Of a stretch of DNA of 64,000 bases, positions 44,965 to 54,832 are shown piece after piece. Origin of the DNA: Campylobacter sputorum (GTDB taxonomy: Bacteria > Campylobacterota > Campylobacteria > Campylobacterales > Campylobacteraceae). The stretch is from the NCBI RefSeq assembly GCF_002220775.1, contig NZ_CP019685.1, positions 434,001-498,000 of the forward strand. Direction: 5' to 3'. The notes beneath the pieces are model-generated. The model ran no database searches and was not told where the DNA came from. It saw nothing but the letters and a program-made list of their open reading frames with translations. The first letter of the stretch is position 1, and the number at the start of each line of letters is the position of its first letter. The translations under genes were made by a program, and so were the position numbers.

Positions 44965-45846
44965 CATCTTTAGATTAAATGATATAATAATTTAAGCTGA
45001 TATTGATGAATTTGCTATTACAAAATCAAAAGCACCCACTATTCACACAAACTATTGAAAGATGTAAGTAGAGAAAAATTTGGTATAGAAAAAGATACAA
45101 ATTTAATTATAATAGGCAATCCTCCATATAACGATAAAACTTCTATTATACATAGCCATATTAAAAATCACTCTATGAAATCGATGATAATTTAGCCTAT
45201 AGAGATTTAGGTATTTCATTTTTACGCTCTTATGCTAAATTATATCCAGATTATGTATATTGCATCCCCTTTCTTATCTTATAAAGCCTACTAATTTCAA
45301 TGCCTTAAAAGAATTTAAAGAAAATTATTTTTTAATAGATAGTTTAATTATCAGTAGTGAAATTTTTACGCCAAACTCAAGTACGTTTTTTCCAATTATC
45401 ATAGTACTTTATGAAAAAAATAGAGCTAGAATGAGTTATGAGTTTATAAAAAATTTTAAGTTCAAAACATTAGAAAACCACAAATTTAGACTAAACGACT
45501 TTAATTTTATAACAAACTATGTAGGTAAATATCTAACCCAAATGATAAAAGAAAAGAAGTTGCAACTTTCACACCTTAATAGATATAAACGCCTTAAAAA
45601 GGAACCAAATTTTTCAAACAAAAAAAGAACTCAAACTCAATAAGGGTTTTTGCTGAAAATTTAAAATATTACTGCTATATCCATCATTTTAAGCAGTACG
45701 CAAACAAACTTCCATACTATTTTGGAAATTTAGATATTTTTATAAATAATAGTGAATTTTTAAAAATATCAGATGAGTTTTTAGAGTTAAAGAAAAATCC
45801 AGTTATAGAGAGTTATTTTAAAAATTTATTTAAGGAGTATATTTGA
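44965..45846 (+). pseudogene. Decayed adenine-specific DNA methyltransferase (NPPY type)
   Basis: Pieces in several frames give ADIDEFAITKSK, LIIIGNPPYNDKTSI (NPPY catalytic motif at 45118-45129), YRDLGISFLRSYAKLYPDY, a longer piece (ENYFLIDSLIISSEIF, FFPIIIVLYEK) and IRVFAENLKYYCYIHHFKQY to the end. At least three frameshifts or stops interrupt it and the N-terminal part with the SAM motif is not found. It was probably a type II N6-adenine methylase. The final TGA overlaps the next remnant by 4 nt, as in an R-M operon. Confidence 0.75.
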
Positions 45847-46459
45847 AAGTTTTAAATTATGAGTTTCCATTAACAAGTGTTACAGGAAAAATTCGCATAA
45901 AAGTTATAAAAAAGGTGCAAAAACTCATTTTGCGGGAGCAAATAGCAAAAATAAACAAATTTATGAACTAAGTGAATTTTTGAAATTTGGGTTAGAAAAC
46001 AGTCTTATATCATTTGAAATTTTAGAAAATTTAAAAAATAAAATATTGGAAAATAAATTTTTATAGATGAAAAAAAAGAGATTACTCGCTCTCATTTTCT
46101 TCCTAAAACCATAAATAATATATGGTTTTTAAAATCAAAAGTAAGCTAACCACTTTTAATTAGTAAATTTGAAGATGATAACTTGCTTTGTGAAATTATT
46201 GTTCTTGAAAAACAAAGAGCAGTTTGGTACAATGCCTATGTTTTATTTTTGTATATCTCTAGCAAATATTAAAGATGAGAATGGAAATTTTAGCTTTATT
46301 GGTCGCAAAATTAAAAGTAAAAAGAAAGGTTATTTACAAATAAGCTGCGATAATATCCTAATGTTTGTTAAGATATTTAAAATTTTTGGACTTTTAAGAA
46401 GGGTTTATAAATATTATTGTTTAGTTATTTTAGATTATATTTTAGAAGGAAATAAATGA
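45843..46459 (+). pseudogene. Remnant of the gene downstream of the methylase, probably its restriction enzyme
   Basis: From TTG 45843 (TTAAGGAG upstream) fragments read VLNYEFPLTSVTGKIRIK, then in other frames AKTHFAGANSKNKQIYELSE, SHFLPKTINNIWFLKSK, KFEDDNLLCEIIVLEKQRAV and IKDENGNFSFIGRKIKSKKK. The frame is broken several times. Position right after a methylase and 4-nt overlap suggest the cognate type II endonuclease, but no nuclease motif can be pointed to. The last TGA overlaps the start of the DUF486 gene. Confidence 0.5.
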
Positions 46460-46818
46460 AATCATATTACACAATCATGCTTTTAATTGCATCAAATATC
46501 TTTATGACAATTGCTTGGTATGGACATTTGAAATTTGCTAAAAGCTTTACTTCGCTTAGTTTGTTTTGGATTATTTTAATTAGTTAGGGGATAGCGTTTT
46601 TTGAATACTGCTTTCAAGTCCCAGCAAATCGCTATGGATTTGTAGAAAACGGCGGAGCATTTAATATTTGGCAACTAAAAGTTTTGCAAGAAGTTATAAC
46701 TTTAAGCGTATTTACTATTTTTACACTTTTAGTTTTTAAAAATGAAGTTTTTAGGTTAAATCATTTGATTGGCTTTATCTTTTTGGTTTTGGCTGTTTAT
46801 TTTATCTTTAAAAAGTGA
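46456..46818 (+). pseudogene. DUF486 (DMT-like) membrane protein gene with a nonsense codon
   Basis: 120 codons after ATG 46456 with four TMs. The family signature is clear: NIFMTIAWYGHLKF, then GIAFFEYCFQVPANRYG, QLKVLQEVITL and VYFIFKK. Codon 44 is TAG (46585-46587) where the family has W in SWGIAFFEYC, so a single TGG to TAG change breaks it. DUF486 proteins are small transporters of unknown substrate. The rest of the frame is intact, so the mutation is recent, or a sequencing error. Confidence 0.85.
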
Positions 46819-46934
46819 AAATAATTGTTATTATTTAATCTATAGCAATAATATAATTTTTATTATCAATTAATTACAACTTTATTTATCAACATAACTT
46901 ATAATGATAATAAATTAATATCAAAGGAGAAAAT

Positions 46935-48395
46935 ATGTCTAAGTTACAAGAAAATTATGGTTTGTTTATAGATGGAGAGTTTGTAGAAGCCGAAAATTCA
47001 GCTACAATTGACACTTATAATCCTGCAAATGGTAAAAAAATAGCAAGCATTGCAGATGCAAGTAAAGATGATGTAGATAAAGCTTACAAGGCAGCTAGAA
47101 AAGCATTTGATAAATTTAGACATAGCACAGTAAGCCAGCGAAGCAAAATACTAAATAAGATAGCGGAAATTATAGACGATAATGCTAAATTTCTAGCAGA
47201 AGTAGAAAGTATGGAAAATGGAAAACCTATACGAGAAACACTAAATGTTGATATACCTTATGCTGCGGAGCATTTTAGGTATTTTGCTGGTGTTATACAA
47301 GGCGAAGAGGGAAGTTCAAATGTTTTGGATGAAAAGCAACTTTCTATAGTTTTAAGAGAGCCAATTGGTGTGGTAGGTCAGATAGTTCCGTGGAATTTTC
47401 CATTTTTAATGGCTGCTTGGAAATTAGCTCCTGTTATAGCTGCTGGAGATACAAGCGTATTTAAACCATCATCTGAGACAAGTTTGAGTGTTTTAGAGTT
47501 AATGAAACTTATAAAAGATGTTTTGCCAAAAGGTGTTGTCAATGTTGTTACTGGAAAAGGCTCAAAAGCTGGAGAGTATCTAAAAAATCATCCAGGTTTA
47601 GATAAACTTGCATTTACTGGTTCAACTGAGATAGGCAGGGATATAGCATTAGCCGCAGCAAATAAGCTTATACCAGCTACTTTAGAGCTTGGTGGCAAAA
47701 GTGCAAATATTATATATGCTGATGCAAACTGGGAAAAAGCACTTGATGGTGTACAGATGGGAATTTTGTTTAATCAAGGCCAAGTTTGTTGTGCGGGAAG
47801 TAGAATATTTGTAGAAGAGGAAATTTATGATAAATTTGTAGATGCTTTGGTTGATAAATTTAAAGCTATAAAAGTTGGAGATCCGCTAGATCCAAATACT
47901 CAAATGGGCTCACAGATAAATGAAAATCAAGCTAAGAAAATTTTAGATTATGTTGAGATTGGTAAAAAAGAAGGTGCAACTGTAGCAGTTGGCGGAAAAT
48001 ATGCAAATTGCGGTAAAAGCTTTGTTGAACCAACTTTATTAACAAATGTAACAAATGATATGAGAGTTGCAAGAGAAGAGATATTTGGTCCTGTTGGAGT
48101 TGTGATTAAATTTAAAAACTATGATGAGCTCATAAAAATGGTAAATGATAGCGAGTATGGTTTAGGTGGCGGTGTGTTTACAAACGATATCACAAAAGCA
48201 CTAAATACTGCAAGAGCTATGGAAACTGGTCGTGTTTGGATAAATTGTTACAACCAAATTCCTGCAGGTTCTCCATTTGGCGGATATAAAAACTCAGGCA
48301 TTGGTAGAGAAACTCATAAAGTCATTTTAGAGCACTATACTCAAATGAAAAATATTATGATAGATTTAACAGGAAAAATAAGCGGATTTTATTAA
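46935..48395 (+). CDS. NAD(P)-dependent aldehyde dehydrogenase
   Basis: 486 aa, full-length ALDH superfamily enzyme. GQIVPWNFPFLMAAWKLAPV and FTGSTEIGRD bind the cofactor; E251 (LELGGKS) and C285 (GQVCCAGSR) are catalytic; FGPVGVVIKF and PFGGYKNSGIGRE complete the fold. Close in pattern to class 1/2 acetaldehyde or betaine-type dehydrogenases, but the substrate cannot be set. AAAGGAG precedes ATG. It stands alone before a strong terminator. Confidence 0.93.
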   Translation: MSKLQENYGLFIDGEFVEAENSATIDTYNPANGKKIASIADASKDDVDKAYKAARKAFDKFRHSTVSQRSKILNKIAEIIDDNAKFLAEVESMENGKPIRETLNVDIPYAAEHFRYFAGVIQGEEGSSNVLDEKQLSIVLREPIGVVGQIVPWNFPFLMAAWKLAPVIAAGDTSVFKPSSETSLSVLELMKLIKDVLPKGVVNVVTGKGSKAGEYLKNHPGLDKLAFTGSTEIGRDIALAAANKLIPATLELGGKSANIIYADANWEKALDGVQMGILFNQGQVCCAGSRIFVEEEIYDKFVDALVDKFKAIKVGDPLDPNTQMGSQINENQAKKILDYVEIGKKEGATVAVGGKYANCGKSFVEPTLLTNVTNDMRVAREEIFGPVGVVIKFKNYDELIKMVNDSEYGLGGGVFTNDITKALNTARAMETGRVWINCYNQIPAGSPFGGYKNSGIGRETHKVILEHYTQMKNIMIDLTGKISGFY

Positions 48396-48399
48396 GATT

Positions 48400-48420
48400 A
48401 TCGCCACTTTTTGTGGCGAT
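48400..48420. terminator. Terminator between aldehyde dehydrogenase and molbindin genes
   Basis: ATCGCCAC (48400-48407), T5 loop, GTGGCGAT (48413-48420). It lies between two convergent genes, directly after both stops. Confidence 0.8.
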
Positions 48421-48423
48421 ATG

Positions 48424-48843
48424 TTATTTTACTCCAACAACTATATTTGTAGCTTTTATCATGGCTGTAACAGTGTCGCCTTGTTTTAAATTTAAGCTTT
48501 GAGTAGATTCTTTTGTTATGACTGATGAAATTTCAAGACCATTGGAATCTATAATTATCTTAGACATTACAGAGCCAAGTTCAATATCTTTTACTTTTCC
48601 AATTATTTGATTTGCTGCACTAAATTTCAAAGAGTTATCTTTTGAAATGATTACATTTATTGCCTTAAATATAAAATAAGCCTCTTTTCCAACTTTTAAG
48701 TCTAGGTTTTTTTCAGATTCGGCTGTAATTGTAGCTTTGAAAATTTTATTACAACTTGTTTTTGCTGTTATTAAAGAGTTTATAGAGCCTGTTTTAATAT
48801 CTGTGATTTTAGCTTGTATTTGATTTCTTGCGCCTATTTGCAT
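48424..48843 (-). CDS. Di-Mop molybdate-binding protein (molbindin)
   Basis: 139 aa made of two Mop/TOBE repeats of about 68 residues. Each begins with a ARNQI-like signature: GARNQIQAKITDIKTGSI at residue 3 and SAANQIIGKVKDIELGSVMS at about 74, followed by the IT-ES--LDLK-G---F-IKA-NVI segment. Such proteins (ModG/MopII type) hold molybdate or tungstate in the cytoplasm. It is free-standing here, but the genome region carries two molybdoenzymes, Psr and Nap. ATG is preceded by AAAGGAAC. Confidence 0.9.
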   Translation of the reverse strand: MQIGARNQIQAKITDIKTGSINSLITAKTSCNKIFKATITAESEKNLDLKVGKEAYFIFKAINVIISKDNSLKFSAANQIIGKVKDIELGSVMSKIIIDSNGLEISSVITKESTQSLNLKQGDTVTAMIKATNIVVGVK

Positions 48844-48940
48844 TTTTGTTCCTTTGTAAATGAATTTAGTTTATTATATCATTTATTTAGCTTTAAAACA
48901 AACTTTGATAACATAAACGCAATAAATAAAAGGGTAGAAT

Positions 48941-49810
48941 TTGAAACAAAATTTGAAAAATATTTATGATAAAATATATAAAACCGCAAATCTTGTATAT
49001 GACAAAGATTTAATGCATTTTTCTGCAAGTCTTAGCTTTCATACGCTTTTGTCAATTATTCCAGTTTTGTTAATTTCTTTTTCTATTTTTACGCAATTGC
49101 CAAGTTTTAACGAATATTACGCAAAGATAAAAAACTTTGTTTTTTCCTCTCTTTTGCCAACACATCAAGAAACCATATCGACTTATGTAGAGCAGTTTTT
49201 ATCAAATTCATTAAGCCTTGGTTTTATGGGATTTGGAGCTATAATTTTTACTTCTATTATGTTTTTTAGCGATTATGAGTATATTATAAATAAAATAACA
49301 GGTGCAAAAAGTAGAGGATTTTGGAGAAATGTTAGTTCTTATTGGACGCTTATAACCTTAGCACCACTCGGACTTGGAGCTTCATTTTTTTTATCAAATA
49401 AAGTTCAAAATATTTTAGATTCAAACTATTTAACTGATTGGATAAATTTACTTGCTATACTTCCTTATATAATAATTTGGGCGATATTTTGTGTTACATA
49501 CACAATATCTATAAATAAAAAAATAGATATTAAAAATATCCTTATAGCTTCATTTTTAGCCAGCCTTGCTTGGGATATATCTAAGATAGGTTTTGTTGCG
49601 TATGCGGTTTATAATAAAACTTATCTTAGCATATACGGGTCATTTTCTGTGCTTTTGTTTTTCTTTGTGTGGATATATCTTTCGTGGATAATATTTTTAT
49701 ATGGCGTTAGAATTTGCAAGATTTTAGATGATTTAGATAAGAGTAAAAAATGGCAAAATTCCGAGCAAAACGACAAAAACAGCGACGAATTTGTATCTAA
49801 TAGCGATTAA
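48941..49810 (+). CDS. YihY/UPF0761 family inner membrane protein
   Basis: 289 aa with about six TMs. Family signs: ASLSFHTLLSIIPVLLISFS near the N-terminus and SLSIYGSFSVLLFFFVWIYL, then SWIIFLYGVRI, near the end. Once named ribonuclease BN in error; the role is unknown. TTG start at 48941 with AAAGGG upstream. The last 26 codons overlap the end of the convergent comEC-like gene by 78 nt; these residues (K/D/N/E/S-rich) follow the last TM and are dispensable-looking. Confidence 0.88.
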   Translation: MKQNLKNIYDKIYKTANLVYDKDLMHFSASLSFHTLLSIIPVLLISFSIFTQLPSFNEYYAKIKNFVFSSLLPTHQETISTYVEQFLSNSLSLGFMGFGAIIFTSIMFFSDYEYIINKITGAKSRGFWRNVSSYWTLITLAPLGLGASFFLSNKVQNILDSNYLTDWINLLAILPYIIIWAIFCVTYTISINKKIDIKNILIASFLASLAWDISKIGFVAYAVYNKTYLSIYGSFSVLLFFFVWIYLSWIIFLYGVRICKILDDLDKSKKWQNSEQNDKNSDEFVSNSD

Positions 49811-50989
49811 TGAGAGTAAATTTATAGCATAAAATTGCCAAGATTGTATTTTTATCATAGTATATTCAAACCTGAGAGAAGAAAAATTTATTAACACAAA
49901 ATCTAAAAAATCCCCATAACCACATAAATGAGCAAATACACTTAATGGATAAAAAACTCCAAAAATTACAGTTAGTGGCACTACAAATAGTTGTTGAAAG
50001 CTTAACATTGGAAAAAAGTATAATACCGGTATAACCATAGCTAAAAATGTCCATATGTTTAGAAATATCAAATTTATCCAAAGCGGAAATTTATGATAAA
50101 AATGATTTATGTAAAGATATATGTAAAAAACTCCGAGCATAGAAAAATAAAATCCGATTGAAAAAAGTAACGATGGAAATATGCAAATAGCTATCATAGC
50201 TGTTAGAAATAGTGTTTGAAAATTAAAGATTTTTAAATTTCTACTCATAAAATAAAAGCCTATTAACGCCATCAAAATAGATCTAAAAAATGACGGCACA
50301 AAATCAGTTAAATAAAGATAAAAACAAAGTAGTGTAAAAATTGCTATGCTTATGTCAAATTTGGAATTTCTATATGGAAAATACCTATTTTGAAAAAATT
50401 TATAAATTGGCAAAAATATTATAAATGAAAAAGAAAATATTATGCCAGCGTGGTATCCACTTATGGCAACAAGGTGCGAGATTCCCCAAAAATATACATC
50501 ATTTCTTAATTCTTTACTAATAGGCGTTGCTAAAAATAGTGCTGAGTAAAATTCACCTATTTTTTCATTACTATGTTGTGATTTAATCAAATTTGAGAGT
50601 TTTGTTGAGGTATTATTTGATACGCCATTGATTTTTCTTGCAAAACTTGGTGCGTAAAATGTGCCTTTTAAATAGTCTTTAAATTTGATATTTTTTGTAT
50701 AAAATCCAAAATGTAGCATATCATTTGATTTTATAGTGCTATTTTTATTTAGTGTTGTGTAAATTTTGCCATAATTTGTTTTAATCTTTAAAACTCTATA
50801 AGTTCTATTTTTGTTATTTGTTTTCAGATATGAGGCTAAAATTTGACCATTTGTAAAAATTTTATCTTTGGATTTTAAATTTCTAAACTCAGTATAACTA
50901 AAAGTAACATTTGCTATAAAAATTAATATGCAAACAAATGAAAAAATGGCTATTTCTCTTCTTTTTTGAAAAAGAGAAATAGTACTCAA
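49733..50989 (-). CDS. comEC: ComEC/Rec2 family DNA uptake channel protein
   Basis: 418 aa with many TMs. Core signature HLVAISGYHAGIIFSFSFII, then a region with FFRSILMALIGFYF. It is the short form that lacks the C-terminal metallo-beta-lactamase domain, as in Campylobacter. ComEC carries single-stranded DNA across the inner membrane in natural transformation. It lies 2 bp after dnaB. The 3' end overlaps the opposite YihY-type gene by 78 nt. Confidence 0.9.
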   Translation of the reverse strand: MSTISLFQKRREIAIFSFVCILIFIANVTFSYTEFRNLKSKDKIFTNGQILASYLKTNNKNRTYRVLKIKTNYGKIYTTLNKNSTIKSNDMLHFGFYTKNIKFKDYLKGTFYAPSFARKINGVSNNTSTKLSNLIKSQHSNEKIGEFYSALFLATPISKELRNDVYFWGISHLVAISGYHAGIIFSFSFIIFLPIYKFFQNRYFPYRNSKFDISIAIFTLLCFYLYLTDFVPSFFRSILMALIGFYFMSRNLKIFNFQTLFLTAMIAICIFPSLLFSIGFYFSMLGVFYIYLYINHFYHKFPLWINLIFLNIWTFLAMVIPVLYFFPMLSFQQLFVVPLTVIFGVFYPLSVFAHLCGYGDFLDFVLINFSSLRFEYTMIKIQSWQFYAINLLSLIAIRYKFVAVFVVLLGILPFFTLI

Positions 50990-50991
50990 AA

Positions 50992-52395
50992 CTACTCTTC
51001 AAAAGTTGAAATTTCGCTAGGTCCCATGTAGTTTTTATCGACAAATCTTGAGTATTCTTTGTGAAATATCACATTTACTCTACCTGTTGGACCATTTCTG
51101 TTTTTGCCTACGATTATTTCAGCATCTTCTTCTAATTTGTTTGGTATGAAATTTCTTTGATATTCTTTACCTTCAAGCTTGGCTTTTTTCTCTCTTTCTT
51201 TTTCTTCTTTTTCAAGATAAATTTCTTCTCTATAAACAAATAAGATTAAGTCAGCATCTTGCTCTATAGCACCACTTTCTCTTAAATCGCTAAGCATTGG
51301 CGTTTTATCATTTCTTGCTTCTAAACTTCTATTTAGTTGCGAAAGTGCAATTATTGGCATATCTAGTTCTCTTGCTAGTAGTTTTAATCCTCTTGAAATT
51401 TCGGCAACTTGTAAATGTCTTTCGTTAAATGAGCTAGAACTTGTCATAAGTCCTATGTAGTCTATAACACACAAAGAAATTTCTCCATGAGCTGCTTTTA
51501 GTTTGCGAAGTTGAGAGCGAACTTGATGGATATTTACATATCCACCATCATGAATAAAAATTTTCTTTTCGCTAAGAGCTTGAGATACATCGCTAACTCT
51601 ACTCCACTGATCATCGTTTAGTTTTGCACTTAAAAGATCTTGCAATGGTATAGAAGTTTTTGAACTCATCATTCTAAGCATTACTTGCATTGCATCCATT
51701 TCAAGTGAAAACATAACAACTCCACCGCCATTATAAGCAACATTTAACATTAAATTTAAAACAAGAGTTGTTTTACCCATACCAGGACGACCTGCTATTA
51801 TTATAAGTTCACCCTTTTTAAAGCCTTTTGTCATCTCGTTTAATTCTCTAAAACCTGTATCTATGCCAACTATATCTCTATCATCTTTGTCTTTTTGCTC
51901 TCTTAGATAACTTGCAACTTCTGAGACTATTTCTGGGCTTTCTTTTATCCTAGCGTCTTTATTTTCATCAACTAACTCATACAAATCTTTGCTGATATTA
52001 TCAACCATATCAAGAGAATTTATATCTTCGCTAACTTTTTGCGGTATTTTGTGTGCAAGCTTTACTAATGAACGCTTTATTGATTTATCTTTTAGCTCTT
52101 TTGCGTATGGTTTTATATCAATTATGCTATTTGTTGCTAAAATTTCTACTAAAGTTTGTTCATCATAGTCATTACCTAGTTTTTTCTTAAGAAAAGAAGT
52201 ATCTATCGGTAAGTTTTCGTTCATACAAATTATCATAGATTTAAATACATCACTATGACTTTTTAGATAAAAATCCCCTGGTTTTATAATGTCATAAACC
52301 TCTGAAAACATATCATTATTATATATTATACTTTTTAAAATAGCTCTTTCCATACTTATGTCAAAGAGATTTGAGTTGATTATTTCATTTGTCAT
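50992..52395 (-). CDS. dnaB: Replicative DNA helicase DnaB
   Basis: 467 aa. N-terminal DnaG-interacting domain ([13 protein letters not shown]), RecA-like motor: Walker [15 protein letters not shown]1a [14 protein letters not shown], Walker [23 protein letters not shown] and [16 protein letters not shown]-terminal [13 protein letters not shown]. Unwinds DNA ahead of the replisome. The ATG lies inside the end of ispG (11-nt overlap). Confidence 0.97.
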   Translation of the reverse strand: MTNEIINSNLFDISMERAILKSIIYNNDMFSEVYDIIKPGDFYLKSHSDVFKSMIICMNENLPIDTSFLKKKLGNDYDEQTLVEILATNSIIDIKPYAKELKDKSIKRSLVKLAHKIPQKVSEDINSLDMVDNISKDLYELVDENKDARIKESPEIVSEVASYLREQKDKDDRDIVGIDTGFRELNEMTKGFKKGELIIIAGRPGMGKTTLVLNLMLNVAYNGGGVVMFSLEMDAMQVMLRMMSSKTSIPLQDLLSAKLNDDQWSRVSDVSQALSEKKIFIHDGGYVNIHQVRSQLRKLKAAHGEISLCVIDYIGLMTSSSSFNERHLQVAEISRGLKLLARELDMPIIALSQLNRSLEARNDKTPMLSDLRESGAIEQDADLILFVYREEIYLEKEEKEREKKAKLEGKEYQRNFIPNKLEEDAEIIVGKNRNGPTGRVNVIFHKEYSRFVDKNYMGPSEISTFEE

Positions 52396-53449
52396 TTCTT
52401 ATCTTTATTTCATCGTTTAATTCATCTAAAAATTTATCAAGAATTTTATCTTGTGGCATTTTTGCTACTATTTCACCATGTCTTATCACAAGTCCGCCAT
52501 CTTTTCCAAAAGCTATCGCTACATCAGCTCCTTTTGCTTCACCTAGAGCATTTACAACACATCCCATCACTGAGACATTTAAAGGTTCTTTTATGTGTGC
52601 TGTTTTTTCTTCTACCATTTTTACAACACTTACTAAATCGCTTTGTAAACGCCCACAAGTTGGGCAAGAGATTATATTTATGCCACTTTGTTGTCTACCG
52701 CTATCTTGAAGTATGGCTTTTGCTACTTTTATCTCTTCTTCAAGTTCGCCAGTTATGGAAACACGCATTGTATCCCCGATACCTTCCATTAAAAGTGAGC
52801 CAAGAGCCATAGCGCTTTTTATGGTTGCGTGAAATTTGGTTCCAGCTTCTGTTACGCCAAGATGGAATGGATAATCTACAAGTGGTCTTAATTTTCTATA
52901 AGCTGCGACTGTTTGAACTGTATCTGAGCTTTTTAATGATATCGCAATATCGGTAAAATCAAAATCTTCTAATAATTTTATGTTGTATAATCCAGACTCT
53001 ATCATAGCCTCAACATTTCTTCCATATTTTTCTTCAAACTGCTTTTCTAAAGAGCCCCAATTTACGCCTATTCTTATAGGTATTTTTCTTTCTTTGCACG
53101 CATCAACTACGGCTTTTATTCTGTCTTTTCCGCCAATATTTCCAGGATTTATACGCACAGCATCCACAAAAGGAGCAACCTCTAATGCAAGGCGATAGTT
53201 AAAATGTATATCAGAAACTATCGGCAATGGACTTTGTTTTTTTATCTCTTTAAGAGCTTTTGCGTCTTCATGATCTAACACGGCACAACGCACTATGTTT
53301 GCTCCTGCGAAGTATAGTCTATTTATCTGCTCAAGAGTAGCAGCAATATCTTTTGTCTTTGAAAATGTCATAGATTGCACAGAAATAGGTGCATCGCCAC
53401 CAACTGCAACATCCCCAACAAATATTTTTTTTGTTTTGTATCTTTGCAT
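52385..53449 (-). CDS. ispG: (E)-4-hydroxy-3-methylbut-2-enyl-diphosphate synthase
   Basis: 354 aa, short bacterial form. Converts MEcPP to HMBPP in the non-mevalonate isoprenoid pathway, using a [4Fe-4S] cluster held by SCPTCGR and the later cysteine in [12 protein letters not shown]-terminal TIM-barrel segment: [11 protein letters not shown] and [10 protein letters not shown]. It starts a minus-strand group ispG-dnaB-comEC. Confidence 0.96.
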   Translation of the reverse strand: MQRYKTKKIFVGDVAVGGDAPISVQSMTFSKTKDIAATLEQINRLYFAGANIVRCAVLDHEDAKALKEIKKQSPLPIVSDIHFNYRLALEVAPFVDAVRINPGNIGGKDRIKAVVDACKERKIPIRIGVNWGSLEKQFEEKYGRNVEAMIESGLYNIKLLEDFDFTDIAISLKSSDTVQTVAAYRKLRPLVDYPFHLGVTEAGTKFHATIKSAMALGSLLMEGIGDTMRVSITGELEEEIKVAKAILQDSGRQQSGINIISCPTCGRLQSDLVSVVKMVEEKTAHIKEPLNVSVMGCVVNALGEAKGADVAIAFGKDGGLVIRHGEIVAKMPQDKILDKFLDELNDEIKIRNDK

Positions 53450-53570
53450 AAATTTTTAAACTTTCTTTGTAAAAATTAAGAAATATTGTATAAAAAATCG
53501 GTTAAATTTAAGCTTTATAAGTTTATATTATAGTAATATATAAATTTAAAAACTTTTTATATTGACAAAA

Positions 53571-53665
53571 TTCACTTAAGCAGTGAAATAAATAATTGTA
53601 TTAAAAAGATTTATTTTTGTATCAGATAAATAATTCACAATCGCTTAACAACTTTTTTATATAAT
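53571..53665 (+). promoter_or_regulatory. Promoter region of the Met/His-tail protein with a palindrome
   Basis: TATAAT at 53660-53665 predicts a start near 53672, just before AAGGAG. About 85 bp upstream is TTCACTTAAGCAGTGAA (53571-53587), a 5-bp inverted repeat with 7-bp spacer; AAATAATTCACAATCGCTTAAC (reported only in part: TTCACAA) repeats its half TTCAC nearer the promoter (about 53634-53638). These could bind the linked regulator. Confidence 0.4.
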
Positions 53666-53693
53666 TTCATTACATATTTTTAAGGAGTTATGT

Positions 53694-54167
53694 ATGAAAA
53701 AATTATTATTTACTAGTTTGGTTTTAGCTACAATGCTATTTGGTGCAGATTTGAGCGATAAAATGGGAAGTGAGATTATCTCAGGTATCAATAGCTCTGA
53801 TACATCAAGCTTAGCTGACGCTGCTTTTGAGATAAGAAAAAGAGCAAATAAGAACTATAATGAAATTTCAAAAATGTGCCAAAGTTTTCATAATATTATG
53901 AAAGCGGAGATGATGAGTAAAAGTCCTGCTGACAGACAAGCTTTTAGAGATGATTTTCATAAAAAATTAAGTGAGCGTATAAATACACTTAGTTCATCTC
54001 AAAAGGCAGATTTTGATTTTGCTATTTGTAAAAAATATATTTCAAATGCAGGTATGTCAAAAGGCGGATGTGGTATGATGAATGGTTCAGGTATGGGCAA
54101 AGGTATGAAAAATGGCAGCGGCATGAGTAAGGATATGATGGATAATCATATGCAGCATAATCACTAA
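53694..54167 (+). CDS. Periplasmic DUF1104-like protein with Met/His-rich tail
   Basis: 157 aa. Signal peptide MKKLLFTSLVLATMLFGAD. A helical middle (residues 20-110: SSLADAAFEIRKRANKNY, then FHNIMKAEMM, FDFAICKKY) resembles the DUF1104 family of epsilonproteobacteria, although it is longer. From residue 115 the tail is low-complexity: repeated GMxxGSGM blocks (methionines about every 4-5 residues), a Cys (GGCGMM) and the end NHMQHNH. Met-x-x-Met and His clusters are usual Cu(I)/Cu(II) ligands. The stop shares a base with the response regulator's ATG, so all three genes are one operon. A metal-stress role is inferred, not shown. Confidence 0.75.
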   Translation: MKKLLFTSLVLATMLFGADLSDKMGSEIISGINSSDTSSLADAAFEIRKRANKNYNEISKMCQSFHNIMKAEMMSKSPADRQAFRDDFHKKLSERINTLSSSQKADFDFAICKKYISNAGMSKGGCGMMNGSGMGKGMKNGSGMSKDMMDNHMQHNH

Positions 54168-54832
54168 TGAGTAAAATTTTAATAATAGAAGATGAGCTTA
54201 TGCTTCAAGATATGATGAGTTCGTATCTTGAAGCAAATGGTTATGAGATAACAACTGCTGCAAGTTATGATGATGGATTAAGCTTGGCTTATGAAAAAAG
54301 TTTTGATTTGTGGATATTTGATGTCAAAATAATAGGTGGGAGTGGTTTTAATCTTTTAGAAGAGCTTAGAAAAAATGGCAAAAACACGCCTTGTATTTTT
54401 ACAACTTCTTTAAATACAATAGAAGATTTAAATATCGGTTTTAAGGTTGGTTGTGATGATTATATAAAAAAGCCTTTTGAACTCAAAGAACTACTTTTAA
54501 GAGTGCAAAATTTACTAAAAAGAGAGTTTTTTCATAATTCAAATAAAGTTTTAAATTTAGGTAATGAGATAAGTTATGACATATCATCAAAAACGCTTTT
54601 TAATGGCAAAAAAGATGCCGGACTTAGCAAAAAAGAAAATGAACTTTTAGCACTTTTTTTAAAAAATCAAAACAAAATTGTTTCAAGAGAACGAATTTAC
54701 GAAGCTTTGTGGGATTATGATGAGGCTCCAAGTGAGATGAGTTTGAGAGTTTATATAAGAAATTTACGCAAAATTTTAGGAGATGAAAAAATAATTTCAA
54801 AACCAAAAATGGGTTACATTTATGTCTCATAA
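54167..54832 (+). CDS. OmpR-family response regulator (Met/His-tail operon)
   Basis: 221 aa. Receiver with E8/D9/E10, phospho-acceptor D52 (WIFDVKI), T in IFTTSL and KP in IKKPFEL; winged helix with SLRVYIRNLRKILG and ending KMGYIYVS. It is closely similar in style to the regulator at 16675. It starts on the last base of the upstream gene (TAATG) and overlaps its kinase by 11 nt. Confidence 0.95.
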   Translation: MSKILIIEDELMLQDMMSSYLEANGYEITTAASYDDGLSLAYEKSFDLWIFDVKIIGGSGFNLLEELRKNGKNTPCIFTTSLNTIEDLNIGFKVGCDDYIKKPFELKELLLRVQNLLKREFFHNSNKVLNLGNEISYDISSKTLFNGKKDAGLSKKENELLALFLKNQNKIVSRERIYEALWDYDEAPSEMSLRVYIRNLRKILGDEKIISKPKMGYIYVS

